Assembly (NCBI GenBank): GCA_016699445.1
Contig: CP064976.1
Span: 2,480,001 to 2,544,000 of the forward strand
Length of the DNA: 64,000 nt
From: Deltaproteobacteria bacterium
GTDB taxonomy: Bacteria; UBA10199; JACPAL01; GCA-016699445
Reading direction: 5' to 3'
Shown here: positions 27,967-35,984 of the stretch, one piece after another
How the letters are laid out: each line of letters starts with the position of its first letter
Numbering within the stretch: the first letter of the stretch is position 1
The notes under the pieces: model-generated
Told to the model about the DNA's origin: nothing
The model's database searches: none
Seen by the model: only the letters and a program-made list of their open reading frames with translations
Translations under genes and position numbers: made by a program

Positions 27967-29526
27967 ATGAAACGCGCTTTAATCAGTCTTTCCGATAAAA
28001 CAGGCATCGTCCCTTTTGCCAAAGGTCTTCATGAGTTGGGAATTGAGATTTTATCAACAGGTGGAACCGCAAAACTTTTAAAAGAAAATCTCATTCCTGT
28101 TGTGGAAGTGGGGGATTACACAGGTCAGCCTGAAATTTTGGATGGTCGTTTAAAAACTCTTCACCCTAAAATTCATGGTGGCATTTTGGGTATGCGCTCC
28201 AATGTACAGCATGTGGAAGACATGAAAAAATCTCAGATTCAGCCCATCGATCTGATCGTGGTCAATCTTTATCCTTTTGAACAAACCATTGCTCAAGCCG
28301 GTGTGACTCTCGAACATGCGATTGAAAATATTGATATTGGTGGTCCGACAATGATTCGTGCAGCGGCTAAAAACTGGCAGGATGTGGCTGTCGTTGTGGA
28401 TCATCAGGATTACGCGAAAATTTTAGAAGAATTACGTAGGGGCGATATTCATGACGCCCCAAACGTAACCAAAGAAACCAAATTTGAATTAGCAAAAAAA
28501 GTTTTTGTCCTGACCTCCCGTTATGATGGAGCGATTGCCAATTATTTAACAGGTGGAAAAGACAATCAATTTCCCGAAACATTCAATTTTCAATTTCAAA
28601 AAGTTCAAGAGCTTCGCTATGGCGAAAACCCTCATCAGAAGGCTGCATTTTATAAAGATGGGGCCAGTGGTGTTTCGAGTGCTAAACAACTCCATGGTAA
28701 AGAACTCTCGTTTAATAATATTTTGGATCTGGATGCGGCGTTTGGATTGGTATTGGATTTTTCCGAAACTGCGTGCGTGATTGTGAAACATACCACGCCT
28801 TGTGGTGTGGCCGTAGGGGCGATTCATGAATCACCCCTACATGATATTTTTGTCGCGGCTCGTGATTGTGATCCCTTATCGGCTTTTGGTGGTATCATTG
28901 CTTTCAATCGTCCTGTCGATGTGGCCACAGCTCAGGAAATTTCAAAAGATTTTTATGAATGTGTGATTGCTCCATCGTTTGCGCCTGAGGCTTTTCAAAT
29001 TATCGCTGGTAAGAAAAATATCCGTATCATGGAGTTGCCTTCTGCTATTTCTAAGAAACAATTGGATCTCAAGAGAGTCTCTGGTGGTTTGTTGGTTCAG
29101 GAAAAAGATGAACAGATTGAAAATGTTCGTGAGTCTAAAGTGGTTTCTGCACGTCAGCCTTCTGATACCGAGTGGAATGTTCTGCAGTTTGCCTGGAAAG
29201 TGTGTCGTGGGGTGAAATCCAACGCCATTGTCTATGCCGGTGCTGAAGGAAATATTATTAAAACGTTGGGAATTGGTGGTGGTCAAGTGAGTCGTGTTGA
29301 TGCGACCAAGATTGGTATTTCAAAAGCCCGCACATCTCTTAAAGGAGCTGTTATGGCTTCCGATGCCTTCTTTCCATTCCGCGATAATATTGACGAAGCG
29401 GCTAAAGCAGGGATTGCAGTTGTCGTCCAACCCGGTGGCTCGATGAGAGACGATGAGACGATCCAAGCCGTCAATGAACATCAAATGGTCATGCTCTTTA
29501 CGGGAGCTCGGCATTTTAGACATTAA
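27967..29526 (+). CDS. purH: Bifunctional AICAR transformylase / IMP cyclohydrolase PurH
   Basis: Enzyme of about 519 residues for the last two steps of IMP synthesis. N-terminal IMP cyclohydrolase motifs include LISLSDKTGIV, STGGTAKLL and DGRLKTLHPKIHGGIL; the transformylase part has RYGENPHQKAAFY, FNNILDLDAAFGLV, CVIVKHTTPCGVAVG and SDAFFPFRDNIDEA. I start at ATG 27967 (MKRALISL), behind GGAG; ATG 27955 overlaps the mlaD stop and adds four residues. Two palindromic repeats lie in frame at 28436-28460 (RRGDIHDAP) and 28813-28840 (VGAIHESPLHD). The frame is intact. Confidence 0.97.
   Translation: MKRALISLSDKTGIVPFAKGLHELGIEILSTGGTAKLLKENLIPVVEVGDYTGQPEILDGRLKTLHPKIHGGILGMRSNVQHVEDMKKSQIQPIDLIVVNLYPFEQTIAQAGVTLEHAIENIDIGGPTMIRAAAKNWQDVAVVVDHQDYAKILEELRRGDIHDAPNVTKETKFELAKKVFVLTSRYDGAIANYLTGGKDNQFPETFNFQFQKVQELRYGENPHQKAAFYKDGASGVSSAKQLHGKELSFNNILDLDAAFGLVLDFSETACVIVKHTTPCGVAVGAIHESPLHDIFVAARDCDPLSAFGGIIAFNRPVDVATAQEISKDFYECVIAPSFAPEAFQIIAGKKNIRIMELPSAISKKQLDLKRVSGGLLVQEKDEQIENVRESKVVSARQPSDTEWNVLQFAWKVCRGVKSNAIVYAGAEGNIIKTLGIGGGQVSRVDATKIGISKARTSLKGAVMASDAFFPFRDNIDEAAKAGIAVVVQPGGSMRDDETIQAVNEHQMVMLFTGARHFRH
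28436..28460. repeat. Palindromic repeat, copy 2 (in purH)
   Basis: GTAGGGGCGATATTCATGACGCCCC, a partial copy of the GTAGGGGC...GCCCCTAC family with a GGGGCG/CGCCCC stem and degraded right edge. It is in frame in purH and encodes RRGDIHDAP, between the cyclohydrolase and linker regions where family sequences vary in length. Confidence 0.7.
28813..28840. repeat. Palindromic repeat, copy 3 (in purH)
   Basis: A 28-base near-perfect palindrome, GTAGGGGCGATTCATGAATC followed by ACCCCTAC. It is read in frame as VGAIHESPLH within the transformylase domain, just after PCGVA, where other PurH proteins have an ordinary helix start of similar length. Confidence 0.85.
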
Positions 29527-29529
29527 AAT

Positions 29530-30639
29530 ATGAAAAAAAAAATAACAAAATCTCAGGTGATTGATTCATTAAAACCACATCGTGAAGAGGTGGATGCGAT
29601 TGATCAAAAGATTTTAAATCTATTAAATCAACGAGCACAGGTTGTATTAAAAATTGGAGATCTGAAAAAACAATCCAGTCAGGAAGTTTTTGCTCCTGTG
29701 CGTGAGAAGAGTCTGATTGATAATCTCACACAAAAAAATCCAGGTCCTTTTCCCACGCATGCGTTAAGAGCGGTTTTTGGAGAAATCCTTTCAGCCTCAC
29801 GTGTACTTCAATCCCCGATAAAAGTCGCTTATTTAGGCCCTGAAGCGACGTTTACGCACTTGGCCGCTTTGAAATCTTTTGGTCGATCCACCGAACTCAT
29901 TCCAGAATCATCGATCTCAAAAGTTTTCGATGCTGTGGAGCATAAGCGCGCTCAGTTGGGTGTTGTGCCGATTGAAAATTCCACTGAGGGAGTTGTGGGA
30001 GCCACTTTGGATTGTTTTTTGGATTCTCCTTTGAAGATCACGAGCGAGACGACGTTACCTATCAGTCATCATCTTTTGTCGCGTGCTAAAAACATTAAGA
30101 ATATTCAGCGCATTTATTCTCATGTGCAGGCATTGTCCCAATGTCGCTCATGGCTTGAGCGCAATCTTCCACATATTCCTTTGATTGAGGCGGACAGTAC
30201 AGCTCGTGCTGCTGAAAAAGCGGCGGGAGATCCTCATGCCGCGGGGATTGCTGGCGAACATGCCGCTGAGATTTATGGACTCAATGTTTTGAAGAAAAAT
30301 ATTGAAGATAATTCCAACAACATGACCCGATTTTTGATTATCTCTCAGTTAAAGTCAGGTCAGGGGACGCGCACAGGCAGTGACAAAACTTCGATTTTAT
30401 TTTCAGTCAAAGATCAGGTGGGTGTGCTTTATAAAATGCTCAAACCTTTTTATGAAAAGAAAATTAATCTGACCAAGATCGAATCACGCCCTCTTAAAAA
30501 GAAAGCGTGGGAGTATATTTTCTTCATCGATATGGATGGTCATATTGAAGATAAAAAAATTGCGGAAGCTATTCGCGAGCTTGAAAAACAGTGTTTGTTT
30601 TTAAAAGTGTTGGGTTCCTACCCGAAAGCGACCGTTTAA
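29530..30639 (+). CDS. pheA: Chorismate mutase-prephenate dehydratase PheA
   Basis: Bifunctional enzyme of 369 residues for phenylalanine synthesis. An N-terminal AroQ-type mutase helix bundle (VDAIDQKILNLLNQRAQVV, with IGDLKK) is followed by the dehydratase (VAYLGPEATFTHLAA, VVPIENSTEGVVG, NNMTRFLII) and a C-terminal ACT domain (SILFSVKDQVGVLYKML, KINLTKIESRP) that would bind phenylalanine as feedback inhibitor. It follows purH by three bases and overlaps tyrA by one base (TAATG). Confidence 0.97.
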   Translation: MKKKITKSQVIDSLKPHREEVDAIDQKILNLLNQRAQVVLKIGDLKKQSSQEVFAPVREKSLIDNLTQKNPGPFPTHALRAVFGEILSASRVLQSPIKVAYLGPEATFTHLAALKSFGRSTELIPESSISKVFDAVEHKRAQLGVVPIENSTEGVVGATLDCFLDSPLKITSETTLPISHHLLSRAKNIKNIQRIYSHVQALSQCRSWLERNLPHIPLIEADSTARAAEKAAGDPHAAGIAGEHAAEIYGLNVLKKNIEDNSNNMTRFLIISQLKSGQGTRTGSDKTSILFSVKDQVGVLYKMLKPFYEKKINLTKIESRPLKKKAWEYIFFIDMDGHIEDKKIAEAIRELEKQCLFLKVLGSYPKATV

Positions 30640-31475
30640 TGTTTAATAAAACAGTTATTATCGGTGTGGGTTTATTAGGTTCATCGATCGGGATGAATCT
30701 GATTTCAAAAAAATTGTCCCAAGAAGTCATTGGTGTGGGTCGTGATATTCGAAATTTGAAAACCGCCCAACGTCGAAAGGCGATCCATCGATATTTAAAT
30801 GTAGGGGCAATTCATGAATTGCCCCTACGGGATTTGACCTACAACGATCTCGTTATTTTGGCAGCGCCTGTGTCTGCGATTAAAAATTACCTTAAAGAAA
30901 TTCCAAACGATGTTTTGATCACGGATGTGGGGAGTGTCAAAGAGTCGATTCTCAAAGAAGCAGAACGTTTAAAGAAACGATTTGTAGGATCTCATCCGAT
31001 TAGTGGTACTGAAAAAACAGGGGCTCAATCAGGGGATGTGGACTTGTTTCAAGACCGCTCATGTATTGTCACACCTTCGAAATATTCAAAATCTTCCGAT
31101 GTGGCCAAGATTAAAAAACTCTGGGCTCAGTTGGGAAGTCGGGTATCTGTGATGTCTGCTTCCGAGCATGATCGTCTCTTTGCCTACACGAGTCATCTGC
31201 CTCATGCTGTAGCCTATTCATTGATCCAATCGACTATTTTAAAAACGTCACAGAAACATTTTGTTTTTAGTAGTTTTCGGGATGCTACGCGTGTGGCGGC
31301 AAGCTCGCCTGAGATGTGGCGTGATATTTTTCTGGAAAATTCTGGGGAAATCACCCATGCGATCGCGGCTTTTCAAAAACAATTGGATCATCTGATATCT
31401 TTGATGAAGAAAAAAGATACAACCTCTCTCATGAAATTTTTAAAAAAGGGACAGGAGATACGACAAAAGCTATGA
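30639..31475 (+). CDS. tyrA: Prephenate/arogenate dehydrogenase TyrA
   Basis: NAD(P)-dependent dehydrogenase of about 278 residues for tyrosine synthesis. The Rossmann motif is IIGVGLLGSSIG; later motifs are LAAPVSAIKN, TDVGSVKESIL, FVGSHPISGTEKTG and ASEHDRLFAYTSHLPHAVAY. ATG 30639 overlaps the pheA stop. A perfect 28-base palindromic repeat lies in frame at 30801-30828 and encodes VGAIHELPLR in the surface region before LVILAAPV. It overlaps aroA by four bases (ATGA). Prephenate versus arogenate use cannot be told from sequence. Confidence 0.95.
   Translation: MFNKTVIIGVGLLGSSIGMNLISKKLSQEVIGVGRDIRNLKTAQRRKAIHRYLNVGAIHELPLRDLTYNDLVILAAPVSAIKNYLKEIPNDVLITDVGSVKESILKEAERLKKRFVGSHPISGTEKTGAQSGDVDLFQDRSCIVTPSKYSKSSDVAKIKKLWAQLGSRVSVMSASEHDRLFAYTSHLPHAVAYSLIQSTILKTSQKHFVFSSFRDATRVAASSPEMWRDIFLENSGEITHAIAAFQKQLDHLISLMKKKDTTSLMKFLKKGQEIRQKL
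30801..30828. repeat. Palindromic repeat, copy 4 (in tyrA; perfect)
   Basis: A perfect 28-base palindrome, GTAGGGGCAATTCATGAATT followed by GCCCCTAC. It is in frame inside tyrA as VGAIHELPLR and is the cleanest copy of the family in the window. It gives a useful query for finding the others. Confidence 0.92.
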
Positions 31476-32790
31476 AATCTTATACCGTCACACCGACAAC
31501 AAAAGTATTGCGAGGCATTATTGAAGTGGCTGGGGACAAGTCTATTTCACATCGGGCATTGATTTTTGGTGCTTTAGCGACAGGATCCACCACGATTCAA
31601 AACATGCTCGAAGGTGAGGATGTTTTGTGTACGGCTGAAATTTTAAAAAATTTAGGTGTCACAGTCGTTAAAATCAAAAACTCCTGGAAGGTTGTCAGTC
31701 CTGGGCTTGAAGGTTTTCAGCCTTTTAAAGGTGTTCATTATTGTGGAAATTCGGGCACGACACTTCGCTTGATGACAGGCTTTTTTTCAGGACTTCCTTT
31801 TTCTTCAACTCTGACGGGAGATGCCTCTCTCAATAAACGTCCTATGGGCCGTGTGATTGAGCCTCTGACCAGTTTGGGTGCCAAAATCACAGAGGATAAA
31901 AATGAGAAGGGGAGATTCATCACGGTGACAGGCGGTCATCTTCACAAGGGAAATTTTTCTCTGAAAATTCCTTCAGCACAGCTTAAGACAGCGCTTCTCT
32001 TGGCAGGCTTGACAGGGAATGTGGATATCAAAGTCAAAGAGCCTCTTAAGAGTCGAGATCATAGTGAACGAATGTTGAAAGCTTTTGGAGCTAAAATCAA
32101 AGTGAAGGGGTTGGAAGTTTTACTTGCGAGCAACTCAAAGCTCAAAGCTCAAAAACTGATTGTGCCGGGTGATATTTCTTCAGCAGCATTTTTTATTGTG
32201 GCGGCTCTCATCAATCGTCAGGAAAAGACGACTCTGACTTTGGAAAATATTGGGATCAATCCGACCCGTGTGGGTATTTTGGAAGTTTTGAAGAAAATGG
32301 GAGCTAAAATTCAGCTGAAGAATAAGCGGTTGGTTTGTGGTGAGCCTGTGGCGGACTTGGTGGTGAAGCCATCCAAACTCAAAGGTGTGACTGTTTCTCA
32401 AAAGCTCATTCCAAGCTTGATTGATGAGATTCCCATTATCAGTGTGGCAGCTTCTGTCGCTAAAGGCGTGACTAAAATCCGTGGTGCTGAAGAATTGCGC
32501 GTGAAAGAAACCGATCGTATCAAAGCTTTGATCAACGAACTTCCCAAGTTTGGAGTTAAAGTGAAGGAATATCCAGATGGTTTGGATATTATCGGATTGG
32601 GAGATTCTCAGCCGACGGGAAGTCCTGAGGTCGTTAGCTACGGCGATCACCGGATTGCCATGTCGATGGCCGTCTTGGCCAGCATTTCGCAAAACCCTTC
32701 TAAAATCCAAAACACCGAATGCGTCGCGACATCCTTCCCCAATTTCCGCGATCTGATGGAAAAGTGGGACTTTCGATTCGGGAAATTTAA
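31472..32790 (+). CDS. aroA: EPSP synthase AroA (one frameshift near the end)
   Basis: 5-enolpyruvylshikimate-3-phosphate synthase, about 439 residues when restored. Motifs: GDKSISHRALIFGALATG, YCGNSGTTLRLM, LTGDASLNKRPMGRVIEPL, GDISSAAFF, DEIPIISVAA, ELRVKETDRIKAL and GDHRIAMSMAV. As given, the frame runs to 32836 with an unlikely tail; one more A in the run at 32760-32763 gives the ending LMEKVGLSIREI and a stop at 32788-32790, typical of the family. The end overlaps the convergent vapC by four bases. It closes the purH-pheA-tyrA-aroA run. Confidence 0.93.
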
Positions 32791-33203
32791 TGTAAATTTT
32801 TGTATGGAAGAGCTTGTTGAATCAGATTTGATTTGATGGGTTCAAATTCGGGATCTTTGTGTATTAAAACGGCTTTCTTCTGAATAGCGAGGGCTGCGAC
32901 AAAAGCGTCTCCCAATGAAATCGAAAAATGACTTTTAAGATCTCCAGCCGTCAAGGTTTGCTCTTCATCGGATTCGATGCGCTTGATAGGAAGACATTTC
33001 ATTTGGACGAGGGTTTCTAAAGCGCGATTCTGTCCCAATCGTTGTGAAGTAATGTAATAAACTTCAGTCCATGTAATAAAACTGGTGTAGACGTGAGCCT
33101 TTTTCCTTTTTGCTAAAAGCAATATCTCTTCGACAACATCACTTCCGGATTCATTTAATTGAAATGTCAAAAGAGCGGATGTGTCTAAAACATAAGACTT
33201 CAT
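32787..33203 (-). CDS. PIN-domain toxin of a VapBC-type pair
   Basis: Protein of 138 residues with the PIN ribonuclease fold. The acidic metal-binding residues fit DTSALL (Asp7), WTEVYY (Glu) and SLGDAFVAALA (Asp), followed by KAVLIHKDPEFE. VapC-family toxins cleave RNA, often tRNA. It is translationally coupled to the upstream antitoxin (ATGA overlap at 33200-33203) and ends convergently against aroA. The target cannot be predicted. Confidence 0.9.
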   Translation of the reverse strand: MKSYVLDTSALLTFQLNESGSDVVEEILLLAKRKKAHVYTSFITWTEVYYITSQRLGQNRALETLVQMKCLPIKRIESDEEQTLTAGDLKSHFSISLGDAFVAALAIQKKAVLIHKDPEFEPIKSNLIQQALPYKNLH

Positions 33204-33451
33204 TTTTTTTCCTTCTCGCGAGACCGTTCTTTTTGACGTTCTTTCATTAACTCATCAAAGAGGTTGGGACCTTTTCCTTCAGTATTCAAAGAACCACGAA
33301 AAGATTGAATAGGGTCAGCTGGAATAGGGTAGAGGTAGATACCTCTCTCTGTCACTACCCATTCCATTCCCATTCCAGCTTTTAGATTAAGTTTTTTACG
33401 AACATCCGAAGGGATGGAAATTTGTCCCCGTTCCGTAATCACTGTTTGCAT
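33200..33451 (-). CDS. AbrB-type antitoxin of a VapBC-type pair
   Basis: Protein of 83 residues. The N-terminal 45 residues are a SpoVT/AbrB DNA-binding domain (VITERGQISIPSDVRKKLNL) and the C-terminal half is a charged tail likely to bind and block the PIN toxin. Start ATG 33451 is behind AAGGA. It is the first gene of the two-gene operon. An inverted repeat upstream is the likely autoregulatory operator. Confidence 0.9.
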   Translation of the reverse strand: MQTVITERGQISIPSDVRKKLNLKAGMGMEWVVTERGIYLYPIPADPIQSFRGSLNTEGKGPNLFDELMKERQKERSREKEKK

Positions 33452-33466
33452 GATAAATATTCCTTA

Positions 33467-33502
33467 TACATGATATCTATATTACTTTATCATGTATGTC
33501 AA
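33467..33502 (-). promoter_or_regulatory. vapBC promoter and operator
   Basis: On the minus strand a consensus -35 TTGACA (33502-33497) is followed by a perfect 9-base inverted repeat, TACATGATA (33496-33488) and TATCATGTA (33475-33467), with arms 21 bases apart, about two helix turns. A -10 candidate (TATAGA or TAGATA) sits between the arms. Binding of the AbrB-type antitoxin here would block the promoter. Confidence 0.68.
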
Positions 33503-33539
33503 TGAGTGTGAGTGTGAAGTAAATCTGTAAATAATTTAA

Positions 33540-33620
33540 TCCCCTCCGGGGACAAGCGGAGGCGGGTCTAATTTCCATCGGCTTGCCGAGCCTTTGAGTC
33601 CAGGGCTTGCCCTGGGGTTT
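33540..33620. repeat. Hairpin-rich segment upstream of pyrB
   Basis: Three adjacent inverted repeats with similar loops: CCTCCG/CGGAGG (33543-33562), CGGCTTGCCG (33579-33588) and CCAGGGCTTGCCCTGG (33600-33615). The first has the same CCTCCG...ACAAGCGGAGG form as the hairpin at 33723. There is no gene in 33503-33690. It could be a dispersed repeat or part of the pyrB leader. Confidence 0.55.
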
Positions 33621-33653
33621 CATACCGGTGATAAACAAGTTTTCATCCAGTGC

Positions 33654-33682
33654 TTGACAAGAAATGAAAATCCTTTAGAGAG
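33654..33682 (+). promoter_or_regulatory. Possible promoter for pyrBC-carAB
   Basis: A consensus -35 TTGACA (33654-33659) is followed after 16 bases by a weak -10 (TAGAGA, 33676-33681). Transcription would then start near 33688 and pass through the hairpin at 33723-33743 before the pyrB coding region. The -10 matches only three of six positions. Confidence 0.4.
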
Positions 33683-33722
33683 CCCCGCCAATGCCTGCAC
33701 ACAAGAAAAAACTGAACACAAA

Positions 33723-33752
33723 CCCTCCGTCACAAGCGGAGGGTTTTTTTTT
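33723..33752 (+). terminator. Terminator-like hairpin over the pyrB ribosome binding site
   Basis: CCCTCCG (33723-33729) pairs with CGGAGGG (33737-33743) around a 7-base loop, followed directly by nine T. This is the form of an intrinsic terminator. The 3' arm also holds GGAGGG, spaced seven bases before the TTG at 33751. The same structure could stop transcription or mask the ribosome binding site. Confidence 0.7.
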
Positions 33753-34707
33753 GGCTCTGAAAGAAAAATTTACGGGGAAACTTCCCAAAGACTGTTTGGA
33801 GATTAAATCTCTCTCTCGGAATCAAATTGAGACGATTCTAGATCTGGCTCAGGAGTTTAAAGAGAAGGAAGCTCGAGGCCAGAAAAAGCATGAAGATCTC
33901 AAAGGCAAAGCCCTGATTAATATTTTCTTCGAGCCTTCTACACGCACACGCACTTCTTTTGAGCTCGCGGGCCGTAGGCTCTCAGCTGATATGATGACCA
34001 TTGCACCTCAAGCCTCCAGCCTCTCTAAAGGTGAGAGCTTGAAGGATATGATTGAAAATCTTGAAGCTATGGGGCCGGATTTGATGGTGGTTCGTCATGC
34101 AGCCAGTGGAGCTCCTGGTTTGATAGCTTCGTATACAAAAGCGGCAGTGGTGAACGCAGGTGATGGTTCTCACGAACATCCCACTCAAGCCCTCTTGGAT
34201 GCTTTTACTGTTAAAGAAAAGTTGGGAGAGATTCAGGGTAAGCATCTGGTGATTGTGGGAGATATTTCTTATAGCCGTGTGGCCAGGTCCAATATTTATG
34301 CGTTTTGCAAATTAGGTGGCAAAGTGACGTGTGTGGGTCCTGCGACGTTGATTCCTCCAGGTATCGAAAAGATGGGGGCTAAGGTTGAGACTGATCTTGA
34401 TAAAATTTTGCCTCATGCCGACGCTGTGATGTTTCTTCGGATTCAGAAAGAACGTCAGGAAAAAATGAATTTTCCGTCCATTGCTGAATACACACGCTTT
34501 TATGGAATGAATCGAACCAGATGGGCTGCTTTGAAAAAAGAAGCTCTCATTATGCATCCTGGTCCTATCAATCGAGGTGTTGAGATTGAGCCTGAGATTG
34601 CCGATGGTCGCTTAGAAGGTGGGGCCCAAACAGTGATTTTGGATCAGGTAAAAAATGGCACCGCTGTCCGTATGGCGGTTCTCTCCTTGTGGGGGCGATC
34701 AAAATGA
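33751..34707 (+). CDS. pyrB: Aspartate carbamoyltransferase PyrB
   Basis: Catalytic chain of about 318 residues for the first committed step of pyrimidine synthesis. The carbamoyl phosphate loop is FFEPSTRTRTSFE; HEHPTQALLDAFT, IVGDISYSRVARSN and MHPGPINRGVEIEPE complete the active site. I favour TTG 33751 as start because GGAGGG lies seven bases upstream and the product has the usual family length; ATG 33691 is in frame, adds 20 unconserved residues and would be translated through the hairpin. No pyrI follows. It overlaps pyrC (AATGA at 34703-34707). Confidence 0.93.
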   Translation: MALKEKFTGKLPKDCLEIKSLSRNQIETILDLAQEFKEKEARGQKKHEDLKGKALINIFFEPSTRTRTSFELAGRRLSADMMTIAPQASSLSKGESLKDMIENLEAMGPDLMVVRHAASGAPGLIASYTKAAVVNAGDGSHEHPTQALLDAFTVKEKLGEIQGKHLVIVGDISYSRVARSNIYAFCKLGGKVTCVGPATLIPPGIEKMGAKVETDLDKILPHADAVMFLRIQKERQEKMNFPSIAEYTRFYGMNRTRWAALKKEALIMHPGPINRGVEIEPEIADGRLEGGAQTVILDQVKNGTAVRMAVLSLWGRSK

Positions 34708-35984
34708 AAATGCTCATTAAAAATGGTCATGTTGTAGACCCTGTAGCGAAAAAAGATGGCTTGTTTGATCTTTTGATCGAAGATGGAAAAATTAAAAAGT
34801 GGGAGAAAAGACTACGTGTGGACACTGTCGATACGATCATCGATGCCAAAGGATTGGTAGTGACTCCAGGATTGATTGATCTTCATACTCATCTTCGTGA
34901 ACCGGGTTATGAATATAAAGAAACCATCAAAACCGGAAGTATGGCTGCAGCGGCGGGTGGGTTTACGACGATTGTCTGCATGGCTAATACAAATCCTGTA
35001 AACGATAATGCGGTCATCACCGAGTTTATTACTAAGCGTGCTCAAGAAGAGGCGATTGTGAATGTCTTGCCCATTGGAGCCATTTCGAAAAATCTCGAAG
35101 GGAAAGCGATGGCGGATATTGGTCAGATGGCCGAAGCGGGTATTGTGGGTATTTCCGATGATGGTCGCTGTGTGATGGATACAGCACTCATGAGAAAATC
35201 CATGCAGTATGCGAGAGGTTTTGGATTGATGGTTGTCTCGCATGCAGAAGATGAATGTTTGTCGGGCCATGGTTCGATGAATGAAGGCCCTGTAGCTACT
35301 GAGCTAGGATTGTCAGGCTCGCCCAATGCCGCTGAAGAGTTGATTGTCGCTCGTGATATTGCCTTAGCTGAATTAACCAAAGCCAAGTTGCATATTGCTC
35401 ACATGTCATCTCGAGGAAGCTTGGAATTGGTAAAAGCTGCTAAGAAGCGTGGTGTCTCAGTGACCTGCGAAGTGACACCTCATCATCTATTTCTCACAGA
35501 TGAAGCTGTGCGTGGTTATAATACCAATGCTTCAGTGCGACCTCCATTGCGTTCACGTGAAGATGCTCTGGCTCTGAGACGCGGGATTGAAGATGGGTTT
35601 GTCGATACTATTGCGACCGATCACGCCCCTCATGCGTCTTTTGAAAAAGAAGTCGAATTTGCCCAAGCGGCTCATGGGATGGTGGGATTGGAAACGTCTT
35701 TAGCTCTTTGTCTCAAGCTTGTTCAGGATCGCTCAATCAAGCTTTCACAATTGATCAAGCTGATGTCAGCAAATCCAGCTCATATCTTAGGTTTGAAATC
35801 GAAGGGTACTCTTAAGCCGGGCGCCGATGCAGATATTGCTATCTTTGATCCAAACGAAAAATGGAATGTCGACCCGACAAAATTTTATTCCAAAAGTCGC
35901 AATACACCTTTTGGAGGATGGAGTCTGAAGGGTAAAATTAAATACACTGTCGTGAATGGGAAAATTGTTTATGAAAACATCTAA
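34704..35984 (+). CDS. pyrC: Dihydroorotase PyrC
   Basis: Class I dihydroorotase of 426 residues, cyclising carbamoyl aspartate. Metal ligands appear in DLHTHLREPG, ELTKAKLHIAHMSS, CEVTPHHLFLTDE and TIATDHAPHASFEKE. The bridging Lys of many type I enzymes is not obvious at the usual place. I start at ATG 34704, overlapping the pyrB stop; ATG 34710 is also possible. It overlaps carA by 14 bases, so pyrB-pyrC-carA-carB looks like one operon. Confidence 0.96.
   Translation: MKMLIKNGHVVDPVAKKDGLFDLLIEDGKIKKWEKRLRVDTVDTIIDAKGLVVTPGLIDLHTHLREPGYEYKETIKTGSMAAAAGGFTTIVCMANTNPVNDNAVITEFITKRAQEEAIVNVLPIGAISKNLEGKAMADIGQMAEAGIVGISDDGRCVMDTALMRKSMQYARGFGLMVVSHAEDECLSGHGSMNEGPVATELGLSGSPNAAEELIVARDIALAELTKAKLHIAHMSSRGSLELVKAAKKRGVSVTCEVTPHHLFLTDEAVRGYNTNASVRPPLRSREDALALRRGIEDGFVDTIATDHAPHASFEKEVEFAQAAHGMVGLETSLALCLKLVQDRSIKLSQLIKLMSANPAHILGLKSKGTLKPGADADIAIFDPNEKWNVDPTKFYSKSRNTPFGGWSLKGKIKYTVVNGKIVYENI

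Noticed and set aside
32791..32836. C-terminal extension of AroA
   Set aside because: It results from a lost A at 32760-32763; the repaired frame ends at 32790 with a typical AroA end.
33660..33690. PyrR-binding loop in the pyrB leader
   Set aside because: The purine-rich stretch near 33671-33686 lacks the conserved UCCNGNGAGG loop, and no pyrR gene is in the window.
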